The notes beneath the pieces were generated by a model that saw only the letters and a program-made list of their open reading frames with translations, ran no database searches and was not told the DNA's origin. This document shows, in pieces, positions 36,220 to 47,118 of a DNA stretch of 64,000 nucleotides. Every line of letters begins with the position of its first letter. Within the stretch, counting starts at the first letter, position 1. The translations under genes and the position numbers were made by a program. The stretch lies in NCBI GenBank assembly GCA_903813345.2, contig CAIIXF020000001.1:51851885-51915884 (forward strand), in the 5' to 3' direction. The DNA is from Owenia fusiformis (lineage: Eukaryota > Annelida > Polychaeta > Sabellida > Oweniidae).

Positions 36220-38649
36220 TTAGGCCATCAGCCGGGGGGGTTGGTCGGTATCAAATTAGGGGAATAATCGCCATAGTGATTTTTGGGAAGGTTAAGACCT
36301 CTAGAGTAAGAAAATATGTGATAGCATTGTAACAGTTTAAGTCAGTTATCTAAGTCATCAAACAATTACTTTAAATAAAAATTCCAAGATGGCCACCAAA
36401 ATGGGTGCCAAATCGAATATGTAACTATTGATTTAAGCTCCAAGAACAGTTAAGAACAGTGATTTTGGAGACCATATCTAGGTTTTAAGGGTCAAGGATT
36501 TGACTTATGTCTAAATCTAAGTCATCAAACAATTACTTTAAATAAAAATTCCAAGATGGCCACCAAAATGGGTGCCAAAATGGATAATCAACTATTGATT
36601 TAAGCTCAAAGAACAGTTAAGAACAGTGATTTTGGAGCACATGTCTGCTGATTTTATTTATGTCTAAATCTAAGTCATCAAACAATTACTTTATATAGGA
36701 AACAAAGATGGCCACCAAAATGGGTGTCAAAATGAATATTTAACTGATTGATTTAAGCTCAAAGATCAGTTGAGAACAGTGATTGTGGAGACAATGTCTA
36801 GGTCTTAGGGGTCAAGGGTTTCAGTCAGTCAACCAAATAATTGCTTTTCATAGAAATCCAAGATGGTCACCAAAATGGGTGCTTGCAATAACAAGCAAAT
36901 GTTGATTTAAGCTCAAAGAAGTTTATAACAGCAATTTGTGACCATGTCAAGAATTTTGGCGTAAAGAATTTCAGTTACGTCTAAAACTAAAAATAATTCC
37001 TTCATTTGGATCCAAGATGACTTCCAACATTGCTGCCGAAGTGAAAATAAGATTTATTATCTTAACATATAGAGGAGTTAGAACATTAATTTTTGATATT
37101 TTAAGTTTGTGTGGTCAATGATTTTAATTTTGTCTTTAATAAAATTAACAAACATTTTATTTATATGGATATGCAAGATGGCCTCCAAAATGGCTGCCAA
37201 AATGAATTCGTATAACTATCCAGTTAACCACATAGATCACCAAGAACAATAATTTTGTAAGCAATGTTTACTTTAAGGAGGTCAAGAATTTCAGTTATAT
37301 AGAGCTATTCCATGAAACAATCTGTGATTAATATCAGAATTAAAGATGGATGCCAAAGTGTTAATATTATAAAAGGTCAAATAAAAAAAAACAATAACAT
37401 AAACATTTGCGTAATAAAATCTTAGGTATAATCATCGCATTAGCAATGTTACTGTAAGTTGCCTTCCTTTTCCTTAGTTTTGTGGTGGCTCAGTATCATA
37501 AACATTGACGATAGAAAGAAGTTGACTGCCCATAGGAAGAAGTAGATTATTGGATGGAGAAGATCAAGCACAAGAAATTCCTCAAAGACAAGTGTATCAT
37601 ACACCAGAAAGAGTTTGATGAAAATAAACATTTTAATCAGTCCTCAAAATCGTGACTACAGCCATTTTGGTGGCCATCTTGGATATCAAAATAAAGGAAT
37701 GCCTTAATTATAGACAAAATTGAAATTCTTGACCCATAAAACCAAGACATGATCTCCAAAATCACTGTTCTTTGAGCTTAAATCAATAGTTACATATTCA
37801 TTTCAGCACCCATTTTGGTGGCCATCTTGGATTTCTATAAAAAGTAATTATTTGATTACTTATAGATTTAGACATAAGTGAAATCCTTGGCCCCTACAAA
37901 ATAGACAGAGTCTCCAAAATTACTGTTCTTAACTGTTCTTTTAGCTTATTAAATCAATAGTTACATATTCATTTCAGCACCCATTTTGGAAGCCATCTTG
38001 GATTTCTATATAAAGAAATTATTTGATTACTAAAGATTTAGACATAAATGAAATCCTTAAACCTTAAAACCATGACACGATCTCCAAAATCACTGTTCAT
38101 TGAGCTTAAATCAATAGTCACATATTTGGTTTGGCATCCATTTTGGTGGCCATCTTGTATTTCTATGAAAAGGTAATTATTTGAAGACTCTGATTTAGAC
38201 ATAAATGAAGTCCTTGACTCTAGAACTATGACATGATCTCCAAAATCACTGTTCTTAACTGTTCTTCGAGCTTAAATCAATGGTTACATACAGGTGTTCA
38301 TTTTGGCACCCATTTTGGTGGCCATCTTGGATTTCTATAAGAACTAATTGCTTGATGACTTAGATTTTGGCATAAATGAAATCCTTGACCCCTTAAACCT
38401 TAATATAGACCCTAAAATCACAGTTTCTGCATCTCAGTGTGCTTAGGTATACTCACTCTTATATTGTAACATGTGCACCGGCGGCCATTTTGAAAAATGG
38501 GTGATAACACCCATTTAGCTACAATTGTTGCAATGCTATCACATAGTTTCTTACTCTAGAGGTCTTAACCTTCCCAAAAATCACTATGGCGATTATTCCC
38601 CTGATTTGATACCGATAACCTAAATTTTGGGGTGAAGCTGATGGCCTAA
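36220..38649. mobile_element. Large palindromic (foldback) element of phased ~160-bp units
   Basis: The outer ends are inverted: left from TTAGGCCATCAGC through CGGTATCAAATTAGGGGAAT, AATCGCCATAGTGATTTTTG and CTCTAGAGTAAGAAA, right the complement ending GCTGATGGCCTAA. Inside, AAGATGGCCACCAAAATGGG and variants recur in the left half (near 36388, 36553, 36710, 36861, 37015, 37172, 37343). The complement recurs in the right half (near 37660, 37807, 37978, 38136, 38308, 38477). Spacing is 147-172 bp. Units also share CAAACAATTACTTTAAATA and AACAGTGATTTTGGAGA. No transposase ORF. The unpaired centre is about 37340-37650. Confidence 0.75.
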
Positions 38650-39990
38650 ATATAAGACAAAGTGTTTTAAATTTGATATGGGGGCTTTAAGCTAATGTCA
38701 ATCGCAAGGGAATAAACAATATAGAATTGTATCTCAAGATCAATCGAATCAAGCGAATGTTCAGAACAGGATCGTATCAATCAAGTTTTCATCGTCAAAT
38801 GACATTTTCTGTTTGCATACAATAGTATGACAGTCACTTGGATGTTTGAACTAAACACAGACAGACAAACTGTCAGTTTATAAAAGGACCTTAACATTTG
38901 AATGCTAGATATATAGCATGCTTATCCCTGGAATTACAGGGTGTCGATAAAGTATCTTGAAACTTTACATACATTTTGTATTGAAAGAGACTTTATGGAC
39001 AGCCCGTGTTCCGTGTATCGTTTATACTGATTAATAACAAAACACAGACAATTACAATGAAACAAAGGACATAGTGCAATTATGGGCAACTATCCCCATG
39101 GTCAGAATGGATCATTGTCAGGTGTAACATGGAAAATACAATGTCACATAACACTTCGGAAAATATTTAAACGTTTGGACTCACATGGGCTGAGGTTGAG
39201 GTCATTCAGTTCAGCAAGGGTGTATTGACTTGACATGGGATGTGCTCCATTAACTTAATATGAGGATTTCATCATATCCCAATACAAGCCATTGGGTTCC
39301 ATTGATTATCACAAATATTCCAAAAAAACGTTGACCTAAATCGATTGCAAATTAAATAATTTCACAATATGACACAAATTATATATCTCAGCAAATGTAC
39401 AAATATGAAGTTTGCAATCGATTTAGGTCATATTTTAAATTAGAAGATTAAAGGCAGAATCAGATCTATAGGGGGTGACAAAATTACAAGCAACTTGTAT
39501 AATTGACCTACCAATCTATTCCTTACAAGATCAAAAACAATATCTCCCAAAAGATTCACAATATGTTATAGATTCTTGAGGTTATTTATGATTCAAGGTG
39601 CAAAAATGGGTGAAAATGCTTTGATATATTATTTTAAAAATCTTTAGTTTTCCTTGAATAAAGTATACTTTTGTGATTTTTAGAAAATAGACATGACAAG
39701 GAATAACACGAGCCAAAAATATTCTAAAATTGAAATTCTAAAATTTTTTTTGTCTCTCTTTAAACATTTTTTCATCATTATTTCCTCCAAAATGTCAACA
39801 GCTACAGCAACCTTTACACTTATCAAATGTCATACAACTCTGCAAATCCAAAGATTATGCTATTATATTTCATTAATTAATAACATATTTGGATAAGATG
39901 TAAGGATGCGTATGATGCAAATGGATATTGACAGACACTGATCACTTCCTGATTGAATATCGACCCTTATAAGTGGCCCATTCATCAATA
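38650..39990. other. Intergenic, nothing recognised
   Basis: Low-GC sequence with no supported ORF. The phrase 'ATCGATTTAGG/CCTAAATCGAT' occurs as a short inverted pair near 39335 and 39418. Confidence 0.4.
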
Positions 39991-39992
39991 TA

Positions 39993-40986
39993 CAGTGCGT
40001 ATCAAAAAAACGCAACAGATTGTTATCTCAGAAAAGCACAAAATCAGTGATAACAGCATTGATTTCATTCAATGCACCATAAAGCCACGTGTCTCCTCTT
40101 TACAATGATATATCATTCATTGATATTTGGTTGGTTGGGCGAGTAATCATTCCATTTGCAAAGTTGGCCAAAATTAGCTTGGGGCCAAGTTATAAACATC
40201 GCAAAAGTCAGTGTACGGAGCCCGATGCAATATTGGAAGAAAACATAAAACCAATGCTGACTGCATCATTTTCATTCAATGTACCAAAAAGCCAAAATAC
40301 TCCTCTTTGCAATGGAATATCATTCATTCACAGGGAGTCATGGCTGGTCGATAAATCATTAATTTTGCAAAGTGGGGCAAAATTCAGCTCGGACCCAAGT
40401 TTTAAACATTGCGAAAGTCAGTACAAGGGGCACATGGGGCTATTGGAAGAAGGTGTGACTGGTGTGGCATAGACAGTAAAGTGTTCATATTCATACTCTA
40501 TTTAATACATCCTATAACCCCTCCAAATTGCCACCACTTCATTGCACATAAAGGTGCGCTCATCTCTCCATGTCATGCATGGTTCAGCCCTGAGTCATCT
40601 GTGGGTTAAAGCAGAGAAAAACAGCCAATGGGCAATTATTTCTCGAGGTTTTGCAATATCTTGTGAAGGAATTGTGAGCATAGATGCTCCTGAGGTAGCT
40701 CCAAGAGAAATAAGTCACAACAATTCAAGTCAGGGGAACTTCCATTGGCACTTAGCTCTTGTACTGATATTTGCAATATCTAAAACTTGGCCCAGAGCCG
40801 ATGTTGACCCACTGTGCAAATGGAAGGATTTCTCACCCAACCATTACCACATGTGAATGAATGACATATTATTGCAAAGAAAAGAGACATGGCTTTATGG
40901 TAAATTGAATGAAATTGACGTAGCCATCACTAGTTTTGTGAATTTACGAGATAACTACTTGTTGCGTTTTTTTTTTATTCGCCCTG
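39993..40986. mobile_element. Mariner-like non-autonomous element, clean copy
   Basis: It starts CAGTGCGTATCAAAAAAACG after TA (39991-39992) and ends GCGTTTTTTTTTTATTCGCC then CTG before TA (40987-40988). Terminal inverted repeats contain AAAAAAACGCAACA. It is 994 bp with no transposase. It is homologous to 10763-12159 and lacks that copy's internal insertion. The open frames inside are broken differently in each copy. Confidence 0.75.
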
Positions 40987-41646
40987 TAGTGCTGAATATA
41001 GATCAACAAGATACTAGTGTACATAGTAATGTAATAATGGAAGCAGTATATTTATTTTGAATAATCAGATGAATTAATTCTTTTCATGGGGAAATCATTA
41101 TAGAGCACGCACTACATCCTTTCGGAATAAACCCTGAGACCCAAAGTAAACATTAGATTCTGAAGATCTTGTTTGAAAAAATAGTTTTAGTATTGATGAG
41201 ATTTTTATGACCTATTTAACGTTAATTAGAGTTTGTTGAAACTAATTCAATAAATACACTTTTCAAAGCTTCTGATTGGAAAGGTGTTTTTATTGAGAGT
41301 GTCTAGACGAAGATTTCTGTATTTGAGATGCGAAGTCAAACAAATCACGATCACAATCAAATTATATTTGTTGACAATGACATCATGAATTCATTACAAA
41401 TATCAGAGGACTTATATACAATTTAGAATTTGTAACGCCATTCTGACACTTTAGAGAATGTGTACGATAACTTCATGTTATTATATCTTGACATTTTCCA
41501 TAATTCCATTAAATCAGAAAAGATTATTAGATTGCATGACCTTAATACATCGAGGGACCTGTCATGGTATTTCGCATCCTTCAGTATGTTATTGCATTAT
41601 ATGAATCTTCCTTATCATTTGAAAAAGTCTGAAGCTTTTTCAATGA

Positions 41647-42022
41647 CACTGGTGATCCGCTCGATTAAACGCTGGTTACCGAAACGGTTCGTTTTGGTAA
41701 CAAAATGTCGGAACGTCGAAGGTACGATTTTTCTTTTTTCCTTGATCACGCGTTGTAGGCAGAATCCCAACGACGTTTTTCTCACAAACGTGTATCAGCA
41801 TCATATGTTTTAGAAAATGTACATGTTTGCGAAAAAATAGCTCAGAAGACAACAGAATCGTCGATTTAATTCCTCACTTAAGTTACATAAACGGTTTGGG
41901 TTAAACGTGCAGATCTCAACTGTTTTTCGAAAAACCGTTTATGTAACTTAAGTGACGTTCCGACATTTTGTTACCAAAACGAACCGTTTCGGTGACCAGC
42001 GTAATCGAGTGGATCACCAGTG
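41647..42022. mobile_element. Small TIR element with 5-bp target duplication
   Basis: Inverted terminal repeats of about 70 bp: 41647-41717 (CACTGGTGATCCGCTCGATT..) against 41954-42022. It is flanked by AATGA on both sides (41642-41646, 42023-42027). Inside is a second palindrome: 41876-41898 (CTTAAGTTACATAAACGGTT) pairing with 41932-41954. No transposase. The superfamily is uncertain; CACTG ends with a 5-bp duplication would fit Transib/Chapaev-like relatives only loosely. Confidence 0.75.
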
Positions 42023-42212
42023 AATGAAGGAAAATGCGTTACCGCATTCCCGTTTCATTTATAGTATTTTTCGGATAAGTAACTCTAAAGCTAGATCTAA
42101 AGTAATCACTTTTACCAACAAGGAACATCCAAGTTTTTTTTTTATATATTGTATTTCTTTATTTCAAATTATTACAATAAACACAAATACATTAGCGGCT
42201 TTGTAAGGTACA

Positions 42213-44580
42213 TTATAAGCCACTTTTAGGATGATGATTCACAAAACTAGGTCTGCAAATGATCTGATAGTAATGATACTATTAAGCATAATAGGTCGCT
42301 AGACTGCCTGGGGTCCCTCAACACAGTTCCTGATAAACACTACACTCAACTTCAAAATATCGATGTTTTGCTCTTTCTTAAGTGTTTCATGGCCATAAAG
42401 AATAAAGTTTAGTTTTTCCTGCCTGTTCTTACATAAATTTCTGTATCCAATATTAAGATCACAGAGTTGTTGTTCAAAAGTAATAAAATAATTATGTCGA
42501 ATGGGACAGGAGAAAAACACATGAATTGTGGTTTCATTTGTGTGGCCACAAGCACAATCTGGCGAAAGAATATTTACAAAGTTATGTGCATGTAAATGAG
42601 CTTTAAATATAAAATCCACTCTTATTCTGTTTAAATAGATTGATATCAGATGCCAAAGTTATGTTTGTGCTCATCAAACTCTTTGTCAATGCCCTCTTAA
42701 AGGAATCTATGTTAATGCACTCTCTTAAAGTTGGCTCAAGTGAGTTCCACTCTCCTAAACAAGAAAAAACACATGATCTATTTTGGATTGATGATCTTTT
42801 CGCGGGGATGTGATATGGTAAGGTTAATCTTAGATCTCTTATAGGTGCTCTTTTAAACTTTGCAAAAATAGAGCTAACATAATTCGGAGCATTTCCCTTA
42901 TTAACTTTAAAAACTAAGGAACATCCTATGTAATTTCCTACGGATTTCGAGTGATGGCCAATTTAAAGTATGGAGTGTTTTGATGGTGGATGATCCGTGG
43001 ATGACACCTGAGCAAATCACAGCAGCTTTATAATATAATTTATCCAGGCATTTTAGAGTCAAGGAGTTTGCACAGCCATATAGTATATCATAAAAGTCAA
43101 AATGTGGCAAAATGTAAGAATTAAACATGAGTTGAAGATGTTTTCCACTGAGTTTTTTTGATAAACTTTTCAAGTGGTTAAGTACATTGTCAATTTTGTT
43201 TGAGGCCTGAATAATGTGCGGTTCAAACGACAAATTTTGGTCAAAAGTAAGGCCAAGGTGCTTATGTTCATTGACTTTAGGAATTATATCACCACCAAGT
43301 AACATTGGTGGAGTTTGTAACTTTGATTTTCTTTGGTCAAAAAAAGTTAGTTCTGCACTTTTGCTGGCCTTAAATTGCAATCTCCATTTTTGTGACCACT
43401 CATAAATATTATTAAGATCAGTCTGCAGTAGAGCCATCTTATTATTTAGATCATGCTCTTTGAAGGATTGATAAATAGAAGTGTCGTCAGCAAATAAGTA
43501 ACATTTTGAGCTAATATTGTCGGTAATATCATTTATATACAAAAGGAACAGTAAAGGGCCTAGAATAGACCCTTGAGGCACTCCTAAATTTATATAGTTC
43601 TCATCAGACCATTTAGATTCTTGGCCATCGATCACAACTCTTACCCTACGATTTTCCAGGTAAGATTTAATTAGGAAACAGATATTTCCCCAAAACCATA
43701 ACTTGCAAGCTTACTTAATAAATAAATGTGCGGCATTGAATCAAACGCAGCTTAAAATATCTAGGAAAATACTTTTAACATTGTTACCATTATCTAAGCA
43801 ATCTGTGATATAGTCAATTATGGTTAAAAGCTGGAGCTGGGTTCCATGACCAGGGATAAATCCACTTTGTAAAGGAGGTTCTGATCCTGAAGAAATTGAA
43901 ATAATTGATTAAAAATAATTCTTTCCGTAACCTTTGAAATACAGCTTAGTAGTGTGACCGGTCCGTAATTTGAGGGAGTATTCTTATTGTTCTTTTTATG
44001 GATTGGTGTGATATTACCAAGTTTCCAGCATTCCGGGAACTGGTTGGTCAAAAATATTTTATTGATTAATTTAGACAAAGGAAATGCGAGAGCAGGTGCT
44101 GAAAGTTTAAGCATCCTATTACTGATCTGATCAGGCCCAGATGCTTTATTAATATTTAGAGACATCAAAGCTATATAAACCTCATCTCTATTTGTTGAAA
44201 GTATATCAAAAGACGCATTTGTACGTTTTTGGTCAAGAACAACAGGGTCAAAATGATCGCCGATGTGAAAACTTTTAATAAAATGAGCTAAAAATATATT
44301 TGCCTTCTCTTTACCAGTCATTACATTTTCGCCATTTTGGTCGACTAAGACAGGAATAGAGCTTAAACGTGTCCCTGTGAATAATCTTGAGGCAACATTC
44401 CAATATGATTTAGATCCAAACTGTTGGGTTTCCATTTTATTTATCATGCGTTTTTCATGCTCATCTTTTGCTTTAGAGATTGCATCATTGACTATGATGG
44501 AACTAATATATGTGATCATTAAAGGCAGAATCAAATCGAACAAGCATTCTTTCCAACAATGGTTCCACTTTTGATTCTCC
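42213..44580 (-). mobile_element. Broken non-LTR retrotransposon (LINE)
   Basis: Three minus-strand frames belong to one element. 44543-43824 carries the RT fingers with NKASGPDQIS and ..WKLGNITPIHKK. 43635-42907 carries LGVPQGSILGPLLFLLYIND and YLFADD, then the thumb. 42619-42299 carries a C-terminal CACGHTNETTIHVFFSC zinc-like motif. The pieces are separated by a frameshift near 43860 and by stops inside the region that should hold RT motif A (about 43730-43760; AAFDSMPH is still readable). The 5' endonuclease is missing. It is inactive. The RT resembles CR1/L2/jockey-type elements. Confidence 0.8.
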
Positions 44581-45030
44581 CTTCAAAACATTATTGCTCT
44601 TTCACGATACTATACTGTACCCAACCCTATTGTCGGGGATATTATTTGGTGTGCAGCATAGTAAACAATTTCATCATATTACACATGGTCAACATATTAT
44701 AGTGTCAAGGTACTTTTACAACACATGATAATTATATGTCACTGAGGTTCACATATAGTAGTGTCAGGTTGAATTCCCGGGGTTGCATTATACTATACAG
44801 TCATCGATTCATACGTAATATTGTTTGAGATAAACGACGGCACAAGGTCATCATAATTGCCCATAACTTCACACGGTCACCATGTATTATCGAGTGCATC
44901 GCGACACTCATTATACATTGTCGGGGTGCAACACGACTCAGGCTTGTCAAATACGGTTTGGGTGCATTAGGATTACGAATGTCGGATAACGTATACATTA
45001 TCTGCACCCGACAATCAATTGCATCCATGA

Positions 45031-47118
45031 CTACATGGGAGAATCCGAGTAACTACGACTACCAAGTTTACTTGATGCAGTATTTGACACAATACCCGAC
45101 TCCTTCTTTGCTCGACATGGGCAGAACAGATACATCAATATCCTTGCGAACTCCTTCCTTACCCAACAGTAGACAATAATGTTTATTGAGGAGTTAACGA
45201 TAAGGAGTAGGTCGACAACTGCCCCATAGATACCAGAGGCTTCGTAGATATGAGAGTACTCAGACAGGATTAGCTCGACTGCCATGCCTTCGTTAACCTT
45301 TACATCCAAGACGAGATATACGACGATGTCAAATATTTTCTGCCCAACCATGGGAATGATGCAGATGAGGAACATAAACGAAATGGAGATTAAAGTCACT
45401 GTTATGTTTCGGTCCTTGTTCTCGTTATCGGTGCTAGTATGCGAAGTAATTTTCTCTCGACGTTTTCTCGAGGCTATCAGTTCGTGTACAAGTTTCACGT
45501 TCATAATGAATACCAAAAAGACAGGACCAAATGTTCGGAATACCAGGTTCAGTATGAACTCATAGACGATTCTGTAGTACCAATTCTTACCGAATGCACT
45601 GAGGTATCTAAATACCATCCATATGTGAAGACACTTGTGCTCCGACCATATGGGTGTCATCGAGAAGAAGACTGGGATGTTGTACAACACAGAAAAACAA
45701 ACGACTGAACCGACTCCTAATCTAGCGATCTTCATGGTGCAGAAGTTAATTGCTTTGAAAGGAAAACAAATGGCAATAAAACGGTCCAGCGTCAGAAATA
45801 CGACTGTCCAAGCACTCGCCATTTGAGCCATTTCCACCAGTGGACGCATATAAATCGTTGCAATTGCATATTCGTGGGATGTATTTCTATCAAGGGTCTT
45901 ATTAACCCAGTTTGTGTAACTGTATGCTACGAAATAAGGCTCTGTTACCATTCTGAGAATTAAGTGTACAGTATCTATCACTGCAAGGACCTTTAAAGTG
46001 AAAATACTTGTGTTTATCTTGTCTTTAGATAGCACTGCATATGATAGTATGTTTCCTATTATACCCAAACCGCAGATGACACAATAGGCATAAACCTTAA
46101 TAGCAATCAAGAACTTTGTTACGTGTCCCCAGAGACGACTAAATTTGTCAAATGGCATTTTACAGTAGGCAGGCTCAAAATTGTCCTTGACTCCAACTTG
46201 TTTCATTTTATCCAATATTTTATTGAGGTCATCTTTTAGCAAAATGACGACGTCTTTTTTCAATTGTTCCCAAGGAACGATCACATCTGGACCGACCTTA
46301 AATAAGAAAAAATTGAACATGTTCACATCAATGCTCATGATTTTTGTCAACGTGTCATTCCATGATGAAATAGTTGGAAATGTATCCAGATTTTCCTCAA
46401 CAGCTTTTTTGTGTTTCACGAATATATTTTCCAAGAGTTTGTAGTAGTCAACCATGAGTACGGTGACAGCCGTTTTATTTTTAGATGATTCCCAACGTAC
46501 AAAACTAGTATCTATTTTATAGAATGAAGCAATCTTCAATGTTTTATTGAATTCAACCCAAGGTACATTCATTTTCAAGTGTATCGGTTCGTTTGGTACA
46601 GCTGGAGTGACTTCGGTTGCGTTAACCGTCGAATGTTTTGCTTGTGTTTCATTTATACCATGGAATATACCTCCGGTATTCTCCGCGTTCTGGGCTTGTG
46701 TTGAAACTTCCAAGCCAGGGCTTGTTGTAGCTTGCGATGAAGATGTTGCTTCTTTTGCCGTTGTGCTATCGTTTCCCTCCACGCCTGATGTGGTAGTGCC
46801 TGACGTTTCTGGTTCCTTAAGTGATGGAGTTCCAACACTTTCAATTATCCCCGCACTCTGAGGTTGTGTCGAAACTTCCGAGTCAGGGCTTGTTGTAGCT
46901 TGTAATGAAGAAGCTACTTCTTTTTTAATAGAACTATCGTTTACTTTTCCACCCGATTCGGTACTGTTTGGTTCCTTCTGTGGCGCAGTTGAGCTGATCG
47001 GATTTTCAGTACTTCGTGTATTGTTAGGAAAGACAATTGCTTCTGAATCACCCATCACAGCATCTTTATAGAAAGCGACGCTGACGCTCAGAATGAATAT
47101 CAAGATTTTTAAGATCAT
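45031..47118 (-). CDS. Class A (rhodopsin-like) GPCR, peptide/FMRFamide-receptor-like, long ectodomain
   Basis: A single 695-codon frame, ATG at 47118, no intron. Residues 1-16 are a signal peptide (MILKILIFILSVSVAF). Residues 20-175 are Ser/Thr/Asn-rich with N-x-S/T sites and an internal repeat (SSLQATTSPDSEVSTQ at 71-86, SSSQATTSPGLEVSTQ at 126-141). Residues 180-335 form a further extracellular region with no family I recognise. Seven membrane segments follow at about 336-362, 373-395, 424-448, 464-486, 518-545, 572-600 and 629-652. Family marks: GN in TM1 (355-356), LAVID in TM2, LDRFIAI after TM3 (DRF for DRY), FLICIIP in TM6, NSSINIIVY in TM7, CPC at 666-668. The usual Cys at the start of TM3 is not seen although ECL2 has C496, and TM4 lacks its usual Trp. 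It is a surface receptor; the ligand cannot be read from sequence. Confidence 0.88.
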   Translation of the reverse strand: MILKILIFILSVSVAFYKDAVMGDSEAIVFPNNTRSTENPISSTAPQKEPNSTESGGKVNDSSIKKEVASSLQATTSPDSEVSTQPQSAGIIESVGTPSLKEPETSGTTTSGVEGNDSTTAKEATSSSQATTSPGLEVSTQAQNAENTGGIFHGINETQAKHSTVNATEVTPAVPNEPIHLKMNVPWVEFNKTLKIASFYKIDTSFVRWESSKNKTAVTVLMVDYYKLLENIFVKHKKAVEENLDTFPTISSWNDTLTKIMSIDVNMFNFFLFKVGPDVIVPWEQLKKDVVILLKDDLNKILDKMKQVGVKDNFEPAYCKMPFDKFSRLWGHVTKFLIAIKVYAYCVICGLGIIGNILSYAVLSKDKINTSIFTLKVLAVIDTVHLILRMVTEPYFVAYSYTNWVNKTLDRNTSHEYAIATIYMRPLVEMAQMASAWTVVFLTLDRFIAICFPFKAINFCTMKIARLGVGSVVCFSVLYNIPVFFSMTPIWSEHKCLHIWMVFRYLSAFGKNWYYRIVYEFILNLVFRTFGPVFLVFIMNVKLVHELIASRKRREKITSHTSTDNENKDRNITVTLISISFMFLICIIPMVGQKIFDIVVYLVLDVKVNEGMAVELILSEYSHIYEASGIYGAVVDLLLIVNSSINIIVYCWVRKEFARILMYLFCPCRAKKESGIVSNTASSKLGSRSYSDSPM

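Noticed and set aside
36220-38649. Repeated AAGATGGCC units as a possible coding repeat
   Set aside because: Frames are short and broken in each unit, and the two halves are inverted copies.
40089-41060. Three plus-strand frames (127, 104, 67 codons)
   Set aside because: They lie inside the mariner-like element and are not preserved in the related copy at 10763-12159; no transposase motif.
41460-41813. 117-codon plus-strand frame
   Set aside because: Its second half is the left TIR and interior of the small element at 41647-42022.
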